DNA of 13,911 nt from assembly GCA_902795975.1 (NCBI GenBank), contig CADBNE010000009.1:1-13911 (forward strand), given 5' to 3'. A model generated the notes under the pieces. The model ran no database searches and was not told where the DNA came from. It saw only the letters and a program-made list of their open reading frames with translations. How positions within the stretch are numbered: the stretch's first letter is position 1; each line of letters starts with the position of its first letter. This document shows, piece by piece, positions 6,444 to 11,782 of the stretch. A program made the position numbers and the translations under genes. Source of the DNA: an uncultured Erysipelotrichaceae bacterium. Lineage in GTDB: Bacteria; Bacillota_I; Bacilli_A; RF39; UBA660.

Positions 6444-9368
6444 ATGAAGTATGTACCATTATATATTAAAACAGATAATTCTTTAACTGAATCTTTAATT
6501 AAGATTCCAGAGTTAATTAAGTTTGCTAAAAATAATAATATTACTGCTCTAACTATTACTGATAATAGTATGTATGGAGTAATGGATTTTTATAAAGAAT
6601 GCATTAATAATAATATTAAACCTATAATAGGTTTAGAAGTATTATATAAAGATAATAAAATAATATATTATGCTAGAAATTATAATGGATATAAGAACTT
6701 AATAAAGATAAGTACTATATCATCTGATAGAAATATAGAATTAGAAGATTTAGAAAAGTATTCTAGTGATTTAATATGTTTAGTACCTTATACATCTATT
6801 AGTATATATAATGATATAAGAGGATTATATGATTATATATTTAAAACATATAAAAATAAAAATGAGTATGATGAATTAGATGATAATAAAATATATATGA
6901 ATGAAACAATATACTTAAATAAAGAAGATAGTAAGTATATAAAATATTTAAATGCATTAAAAAATAGTACTACTATAGATTTAGTAAGTAATGATAAATT
7001 TGATAATTATATAAGATTGGAAGATGAATTAACTGATTTTGAATTAAAAAATAATAGTACTATTTATGATTTATGTAATATAGAAATACCTTTTAATCAA
7101 AAATTAATGCCTATATATGATAATCCAGATAATATAGATAGTTATTCTTATTTAAAGAAAAAATGTATAGAAGGTATTAAAAAAAGATTTGGTAGTAGTA
7201 TAGATAGTAAATATCAAGAAAGATTAAAGTATGAATTAGATATAATTAATAAGATGGGATTTTGCGATTATTTCTTGATAGTATATGATTATATAAAGTT
7301 TGCTAAAGAAAATAATATATATGTAGGTCCTGGAAGGGGTAGTGCTGTAGGAAGCTTAGTATCATATTGCTTAAATATTACAGATATTGACCCATTAAAA
7401 TATGATTTATTATTTGAACGTTTCTTAAATCCAGAACGTGTTACTATGCCAGATATAGATATAGATTTTGAACATAGTAAAAGAGAAGATATGATTTTAT
7501 ATTGTATGAACAGATATGGTGAAAAAAAGGTTGCACCTATAATAGCTTTTAGTACTATGGGTAGTAAACAAGCTATAAGAGATATAGCACGTACTATGGA
7601 TTTAGATTTACAAATAGTAGATGGATTATGTAAATTATTAGATTCTAAATTAAGTTTAAAAGAAAATTTAGAAAATGAAAAAGTAAAAAACTATATAAAT
7701 AGATATGATAATTTAGATAAATTATATTCTATATCATATAAATTTGAAGGATTAAAAAGACATACTAGTATTCATGCTGCAGGTGTAGTTATGTCTAGAT
7801 ATGATTTAGATGAAATAATACCACTTGATAGAACCCACTTAAAATTTTATACAAGTGGATATGATATGAGGTATTTAGAAGAAATAGGATTACTTAAGAT
7901 GGACTTTCTTGCTGTTAAAAACTTAACAACAATACACGAAATAATAGATGAAATAAATAGTAAGTATAAAAATAATATTACATTTGATAATATACCTTTA
8001 AATGATAAAGAAGCACTTAAAATTTTTGAATGCGCTAATACATTAGGAATATTTCAATTTGAATCAGATGGTATGATTAGCTTTTTAAAAAGATTAAAAG
8101 CAACTACATTTGATGATATATGTGCTGCTATAGCACTTTATCGTCCAGGCCCTATGAAGAATATACCTACATATATAGCACGTAAGAAAAAAGAAGAAAA
8201 AATAGATTATATAGATAATAGTTTAATACCTATACTTAAATCTACATATGGAATAATGATATATCAGGAACAAATAATGCAAGTTGCGCAAACTATGGCA
8301 GATTATTCATTAAAAGAAGCAGATATGTTAAGAAAGGCAATGAGTAAAAAGAAAAAAGATATATTGTTAGAAGAAGAAAAAAGATTTAAAGAAAGAGGAT
8401 TAAATAAAGGATATAGTAAAGAAATATTAGATAAAGTATATGATATGATGTTAAAGTTTGCTGAATATGGATTTAATAAATCACACTCAGTAGGTTATTC
8501 AATAGTATCATATCGTATGGCATATTTAAAAGCACATTATCCTAAGATATTTATATCTAATTTATTAACATTAGATATGAGTGATTCCTTAAAAGTTAAA
8601 AAGTATATATATGAATGTAAGAAGAATAATATAGATATATTACTTCCAGATATTAATTATAGTTCTAATAAATTTATTGGAGAAGATAATGGTATTAGAT
8701 ATCCACTATCTAGTATTAAAGGTGTAGGTAGTATAGGTGCTAATACAATAATTGAAGAAAGAAATAATAATGGATTATTTAAAAGTATATATGACTTTAT
8801 AAAAAGATGTTATGGTAAGACTATAAATAAAAAAATGATAGAAAATTTAATATATGCTAATGTATTTAGTAGTTTTGAATATAATAGAAAGACATTAATA
8901 AATAATTTAGATGCTATTATTAATTATGGAGAATTAATTAAGGATTTAGATGAGTCTTTTGCACTTACTCCAGAAATAATAGTTAGTGAAGAATATGATG
9001 ATAAATTTTTAATAGAAAAAGAATTAGATTTATATGGTTTATATTTAAGTAAGAATCCACTTACTGATATAAAAGCTAAATATGAAAATATAGTATCTTT
9101 ACAAGATGTAGAATTATATTTTGATAAAACAATAAATACTGTTATTTATGTAGATAGATTAAAAGAAATAACTACTAAAAAAGGAGATAAAATGGCCTTT
9201 GTTACTGGTAGTGATGAAATAGGTAGTATTGATATAACTATATTTCCTAAAGTATATAGTGAATGTAATATAAATGAGGGTGATATAGTACTTATTAATG
9301 CTAAAGTAGAAAAAAGATTTGATAAATATCAATTAATAGTAAATAAAATAAAAAAAGAAAGTAAATAA
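6444..9368 (+). CDS. dnaE: DNA polymerase III alpha subunit, DnaE type, with degenerate PHP domain
   Basis: A 974-aa family C DNA polymerase; DnaE proteins are usually about 1,050-1,160 residues, so this is a short one. ATG 6444 follows AGGAGGG with 6 nt spacing; an in-frame ATG at 6408 lacks a binding site. Residues 1-75 are the PHP fold (ITDNSMYGVMDFYK, KPIIGLEV). The HxHxH metal ligands read PLYIK and the TDHG motif reads TDNS, so metal-dependent PHP exonuclease activity is presumably absent. The polymerase core is intact: GPGRGSAVGS, then catalytic Asp337 and Asp339 in MPDIDIDF, and Asp487 in LLKMDFLAV. IFQFES, ALYRPGPM and EYGFNKSHSVGYS follow. A helix-hairpin-helix (IKGVGSIGA, near residue 760) and a C-terminal OB fold (about residues 897-970) complete it. 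In Bacillota, DnaE extends RNA primers before handing over to PolC; PolC is not in this window. Confidence 0.95.
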   Translation: MKYVPLYIKTDNSLTESLIKIPELIKFAKNNNITALTITDNSMYGVMDFYKECINNNIKPIIGLEVLYKDNKIIYYARNYNGYKNLIKISTISSDRNIELEDLEKYSSDLICLVPYTSISIYNDIRGLYDYIFKTYKNKNEYDELDDNKIYMNETIYLNKEDSKYIKYLNALKNSTTIDLVSNDKFDNYIRLEDELTDFELKNNSTIYDLCNIEIPFNQKLMPIYDNPDNIDSYSYLKKKCIEGIKKRFGSSIDSKYQERLKYELDIINKMGFCDYFLIVYDYIKFAKENNIYVGPGRGSAVGSLVSYCLNITDIDPLKYDLLFERFLNPERVTMPDIDIDFEHSKREDMILYCMNRYGEKKVAPIIAFSTMGSKQAIRDIARTMDLDLQIVDGLCKLLDSKLSLKENLENEKVKNYINRYDNLDKLYSISYKFEGLKRHTSIHAAGVVMSRYDLDEIIPLDRTHLKFYTSGYDMRYLEEIGLLKMDFLAVKNLTTIHEIIDEINSKYKNNITFDNIPLNDKEALKIFECANTLGIFQFESDGMISFLKRLKATTFDDICAAIALYRPGPMKNIPTYIARKKKEEKIDYIDNSLIPILKSTYGIMIYQEQIMQVAQTMADYSLKEADMLRKAMSKKKKDILLEEEKRFKERGLNKGYSKEILDKVYDMMLKFAEYGFNKSHSVGYSIVSYRMAYLKAHYPKIFISNLLTLDMSDSLKVKKYIYECKKNNIDILLPDINYSSNKFIGEDNGIRYPLSSIKGVGSIGANTIIEERNNNGLFKSIYDFIKRCYGKTINKKMIENLIYANVFSSFEYNRKTLINNLDAIINYGELIKDLDESFALTPEIIVSEEYDDKFLIEKELDLYGLYLSKNPLTDIKAKYENIVSLQDVELYFDKTINTVIYVDRLKEITTKKGDKMAFVTGSDEIGSIDITIFPKVYSECNINEGDIVLINAKVEKRFDKYQLIVNKIKKESK

Positions 9369-9407
9369 TTATCATATTTTGTTTAATTAAAAGGACTTTC
9401 TTTTTTT
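9350..9407 (+). terminator. Terminator of dnaE
   Basis: A 13-nt arm (9350-9362), formed by the last dnaE codons, is exactly complementary to ACTTTCTTTTTTT (9395-9407). The 32-nt interior contains a second self-complementary pair, TAATTA (9366-9371 and 9384-9389), that would extend the stem. The large interior makes it weaker than the other terminators here. Confidence 0.6.
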
Positions 9408-9422
9408 GTGAAAATATGTTAA

Positions 9423-9428
9423 TATAAT
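9423..9428 (+). promoter_or_regulatory. Possible -10 box for sepF
   Basis: A perfect TATAAT lies 31 nt before the sepF start. No convincing -35 exists at 16-18 nt, where only T-rich sequence from the dnaE terminator is found, so activity may depend on the -10 alone or on read-through. Confidence 0.4.
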
Positions 9429-9459
9429 GTATAGTAGAGTTACTAAAGGAGGATATAAC

Positions 9460-9876
9460 ATGGGTATTTTTAATAATGTATTTGGTGGAGAAGGACAAAC
9501 TGAAATAGCAAGAGATGATGAAAATAGCTTTTATGAAGTTGATACTAGTGAATTAGAAAGTGCTACATCTAATGGTGGGTCTAAGATGATTTTACTTGAG
9601 CCTAGAGCTTTTTCAGAATCACAACAAATAGCAGACCATCTAAAAAAACGTAATACTGTAGTAATCAATCTTAGAAGAGTAACTTCAGATCAAGCAAAAA
9701 GAATAATAGATTTTGTTAGTGGAGCAGTTTATGCTTTAAAAGGACATATTGAAAAAATTGGTAGTGGTATATTTTTATGTACTCCTAACAATGTTAATAT
9801 ACAAGGTAAAATAACAAATGAAAAAGATACAAAAGAAGTATATAATAACGATGATATAGATATTGAATCTTGGTAA
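9460..9876 (+). CDS. sepF: Cell division protein SepF
   Basis: A 138-aa SepF (DUF552), a membrane-attached partner of FtsZ that polymerises into rings and aligns FtsZ filaments at the septum. The N-terminus MGIFNNVFGG is the short amphipathic membrane-binding helix. An acidic, flexible linker runs to about residue 40. The core spans residues 42-115, with KMILLEPRAFSES, TVVINLRRV, the helix AKRIIDFVSGAVYAL, and the hallmark KIGSGIFLCTPNNV. ATG 9460 has AAAGGAGG (9445-9452) 7 nt upstream; an in-frame ATG at 9427 precedes that site and overlaps the -10 box. A short acidic tail ends in Trp. In most Bacillota sepF lies in ylmD-E-F-G-H-divIVA-ileS; here it is directly followed by divIVA. No FtsA is in the window; SepF can substitute for it as the FtsZ anchor. 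Confidence 0.95.
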   Translation: MGIFNNVFGGEGQTEIARDDENSFYEVDTSELESATSNGGSKMILLEPRAFSESQQIADHLKKRNTVVINLRRVTSDQAKRIIDFVSGAVYALKGHIEKIGSGIFLCTPNNVNIQGKITNEKDTKEVYNNDDIDIESW

Positions 9877-9882
9877 AAAGTA

Positions 9883-9911
9883 TTGAAATAAGAAAAATTA
9901 TGTGCTAGAAT
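9883..9911 (+). promoter_or_regulatory. Promoter of divIVA
   Basis: TTGAAA (9883-9888) and TAGAAT (9906-9911) are separated by exactly 17 nt, and TGC immediately before the -10 makes it an extended -10. It lies in the 57-nt sepF-divIVA gap, giving divIVA a supply independent of sepF. Confidence 0.75.
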
Positions 9912-9933
9912 ATAGTCTTAGCGAGGTGATGAT

Positions 9934-10374
9934 ATGGATAAATTTACAACTACACTTCGTGGATATGACAAAGATGAGGTAAATGCTTTTATTGATAAAA
10001 TAATCACTCAAGTAGAAGATATGGTTAATCAATTAGAAGATAAAAATAAAAAAATATCTGCGTATAAGGCTAATGAAAAGACATACAAAGAAGTAATAGA
10101 AGGTATGTCTGCTGAAATTGATAAACTTAATAAGAGTCAAAGTTTTACTAAAGAATTAGAAGCAGATGATGCATTAGAAAGAGCTAAAATAGACTCTAAA
10201 ATGTTATTAGATAATGCTACTATGAAAAGTAGAAAGATTATTAGTGATGCAGAAGAACAAGCAGATATTATTTTAAAAGAGTGTTTATTAGAAGCTAAAA
10301 AATTAGAAATGCAAATCAATGTCTTAAAACAAGAGATTGAGTTATTAAAACAAAAGAAGGAGACGTTATATTAG
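9934..10374 (+). CDS. divIVA: Cell division / polarity protein DivIVA
   Basis: A 146-aa DivIVA-family protein, which self-assembles on strongly curved membrane at septa and poles and recruits division or polarity factors. The N-terminal lipid-binding domain carries the hallmark TLRGYDKDEVNAFIDKI; Arg9 corresponds to the membrane-contacting Arg18 of the Bacillus subtilis protein, and Leu8 replaces Phe17. The leading segment is about nine residues shorter than in B. subtilis, lacking the LTPxDI start. An in-frame TAG at 9919-9921 rules out an upstream start. Residues 25-60 and about 70-146 are long heptad-rich coiled coils with the usual AKIDSKMLLDNA/KIISDAEEQAD repeats. ATG 9934 follows GAGGTGAT with 3 nt spacing. 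The stop is immediately followed by the T-box leader. Assignment as DivIVA rather than GpsB rests on the length and position next to sepF and ileS. Confidence 0.92.
   Translation: MDKFTTTLRGYDKDEVNAFIDKIITQVEDMVNQLEDKNKKISAYKANEKTYKEVIEGMSAEIDKLNKSQSFTKELEADDALERAKIDSKMLLDNATMKSRKIISDAEEQADIILKECLLEAKKLEMQINVLKQEIELLKQKKETLY
10367..10372 (+). promoter_or_regulatory. Possible -10 box for the T-box transcript
   Basis: TATATT overlaps the last codons of divIVA and would place the start near 10379, just before stem I. No good -35 exists at 16-18 nt; TTGAGT at 10337-10342 is 24 nt away. Read-through from the divIVA promoter is the alternative, since no terminator separates them. Confidence 0.35.
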
Positions 10375-10375
10375 G

Positions 10376-10546
10376 CGTAACTTATAGAGAGTCTATGGTT
10401 GGTGAAAATAGATAGTTATCTAATATAAAGATCACTCTGGATGTGTACATAGTATCGGTGACGCGTTATAGTTATCAAGATAATACAAGTATTATGAAAT
10501 AGGGTGGTACCACGTTTATACGTCCCTATAACATAATACTTTTTTT
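10376..10546 (+). promoter_or_regulatory. T-box leader sensing uncharged tRNA-Ile
   Basis: This is a transcriptional T-box riboswitch. Stem I begins with the conserved AGAGAGT (10386-10392) and GGTTGGTG (10398-10405). Its AGAGT (10388-10392) pairs with ACTCT (10434-10438), and directly before that 3' arm lies the specifier codon ATC (Ile) at 10431-10433. A small hairpin, TTAT-CAAG-ATAA (10472-10483), fits stem III. The T-box proper is AGGGTGGTACCACG (10501-10514), one base off consensus. Its TGGT bulge can pair with the ACCA end of tRNA-Ile, which agrees with the specifier. Uncharged tRNA-Ile would stabilise the antiterminator and allow transcription of the GNAT, CYTH and ileS genes; charged tRNA leaves the terminator formed. 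The specifier call comes from hand-folding but agrees with ileS downstream. Confidence 0.92.
10488..10546 (+). terminator. T-box-controlled terminator
   Basis: AGTATTATG (10488-10496) pairs with CATAATACT (10532-10540), ATAGGG (10499-10504) with CCCTAT (10524-10529), and ACGT (10512-10515) with ACGT (10520-10523), followed by a T run to 10546. The 5' arms include the T-box sequence, so this fold and the antiterminator exclude each other. Confidence 0.88.
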
Positions 10547-10564
10547 ATTTATGTAGGTGATAAT

Positions 10565-11242
10565 ATGGAAGAACTTTTAAAAGAAGAAAAAGATATAAAT
10601 AGAAGAATCGATGAAATATTAGATTATGATAATTATAGTACACCTGAGATTAATGCATTATCAAAAAGAATAGATGAATTATGGAATAATAATGATGAAA
10701 TATCAATAGAAGAAAAAAAAGAATTACTTGATAAAAGTAGACAATTATCTGAATTGAAATTTCAAAAAACACTTGAGTTTAAATCTGAATTAGATAAATT
10801 ATATGATAGATTACAAGAAATTGGTGATTTAAAATTAAAACTAATTCCACCAGTTATTGTTGGAGAAAGAATTGGATTAAAGAATTTAAGTGATAGTATT
10901 TGTTATGAATATTTAATTACATTAAATGATACAAATGAAATAATAGGTAATATTACATATAGAGGTCATCATGTATCAGATTTTCTAGGTGACGTAGGAT
11001 TTAATGTTGGAGAAAAATATAGAGGTAATGGTTATGCATATGAGGCATTACAATTATTAAGTAGTTATCTATTTGAACATGGTATTAAAGATTTTTGGAT
11101 TAGTGCATATGCTACAAATATACCATCTGCTAAAACTATTAGAAAATATGGTGGAAAAAATATTAGCAAATATGATGGAATACTTTTATATGAATGTGAA
11201 ACAAGACAAATTATTAATGAAAAAAGTGGGGTGTTAAAATGA
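10565..11242 (+). CDS. GNAT-family N-acetyltransferase with N-terminal coiled coil
   Basis: A 225-aa protein with two parts. Residues 1-90 are a charged, heptad-like helical region without similarity I recognise. Residues about 95-215 are a RimJ/RimL-type GNAT domain: IIGNITYRG strand, VGFNVGEKYRGNGYAYEAL containing the acetyl-CoA pyrophosphate-binding loop RGNGYA (residues 153-158), and the ATNIPSAKTIRKYGG motif with Asn184 and Ser188, typical of this branch. The family acetylates amines of proteins, amino acids or small molecules; the substrate is not evident. ATG 10565 follows TAGGTGAT (10553-10560). It is the first gene behind the tRNA-Ile T-box, and its TGA overlaps the ATG of the CYTH gene (ATGA, 11239-11242), so the two are translationally coupled. 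It is not one of the usual genes between divIVA and ileS. The helical region could be an oligomerisation or partner-binding module. Confidence 0.85.
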   Translation: MEELLKEEKDINRRIDEILDYDNYSTPEINALSKRIDELWNNNDEISIEEKKELLDKSRQLSELKFQKTLEFKSELDKLYDRLQEIGDLKLKLIPPVIVGERIGLKNLSDSICYEYLITLNDTNEIIGNITYRGHHVSDFLGDVGFNVGEKYRGNGYAYEALQLLSSYLFEHGIKDFWISAYATNIPSAKTIRKYGGKNISKYDGILLYECETRQIINEKSGVLK

Positions 11243-11781
11243 ATACGGAGTATGAAGTAAGAATACTTAATATAGATGTGGATAAAGTTATACACACTTT
11301 AGAAAGTATAGGTGCTACTAAAATTGGTGAATATTTTCAAAGAAGATATGTATATGACTTAATTGATGGATCTAGTGATAGATTTGTACGGATACGTGAT
11401 AATGGAGAAGTAATTACATTAACATACAAAGACAAATCTATTAGAACTATTTCTGGTACTAAAGAATTAGAATTTGAAATAAGTGATTTTGATAAGGCAA
11501 ATCAATTATTAAATTTAATTGGATTTACTAATGGTCATTATGTAGAAAATAAAAGAATTACTTATAAATTAGAAAATGCTGAAATAGATATTGATACTTA
11601 TCCTAATATTCCTACATATATGGAAATAGAAGGTATTAATGAAGAAACTGTAAAAAGATATATTAATGAATTAAATCTAAATGATTATGAACAAACATGT
11701 GATTCTTTAATAAAAGTATATAAAAGATATGGAATAGATATAACAAATAAGGAAGATTTAACATTTAAGGAGAGTGAATAA
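11239..11781 (+). CDS. CYTH-domain protein (class IV adenylate cyclase / thiamine triphosphatase-like)
   Basis: A 180-aa protein of the CYTH superfamily, whose eight-stranded tunnel binds triphosphate substrates with divalent metal. The N-terminal signature reads EYEVRIL, i.e. ExExR instead of the common ExExK. Other charged strands of the tunnel follow: FQRRYVYD, RFVRIRDNG, ITLTYKDK, KELEFEI, KRITYKL, AEIDIDTYP and TYMEIEG. These alternate Glu/Asp and Arg/Lys as expected. Members of this family, often labelled class IV adenylate cyclase, mostly act as tripolyphosphatases or thiamine triphosphatases, so cAMP synthesis should not be assumed. The start ATG 11239 overlaps the previous stop by 4 nt, with GTGGGGTG about 6 nt upstream. 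The stop is one base before the ileS start, so the gene is embedded in the T-box operon. Confidence 0.87.
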   Translation: MNTEYEVRILNIDVDKVIHTLESIGATKIGEYFQRRYVYDLIDGSSDRFVRIRDNGEVITLTYKDKSIRTISGTKELEFEISDFDKANQLLNLIGFTNGHYVENKRITYKLENAEIDIDTYPNIPTYMEIEGINEETVKRYINELNLNDYEQTCDSLIKVYKRYGIDITNKEDLTFKESE

Positions 11782-11782
11782 T

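Noticed and set aside
9301..9498. Minus-strand open frame across the dnaE end and sepF start
   Set aside because: It runs through the dnaE terminator and the sepF control region, has no ribosome binding site and gives a low-complexity hydrophobic product.
10137..10319. Minus-strand open frame inside divIVA
   Set aside because: It is a shadow of the DivIVA coiled coil with no start signals.
11065..11295. Minus-strand open frame across the GNAT/CYTH junction
   Set aside because: It overlaps two well-supported genes and lacks a ribosome binding site.
10565..11781. GNAT plus CYTH pair as an anti-phage signalling system
   Set aside because: No effector, nuclease or membrane toxin gene is present, and the pair is embedded in a housekeeping operon under a tRNA-Ile T-box.
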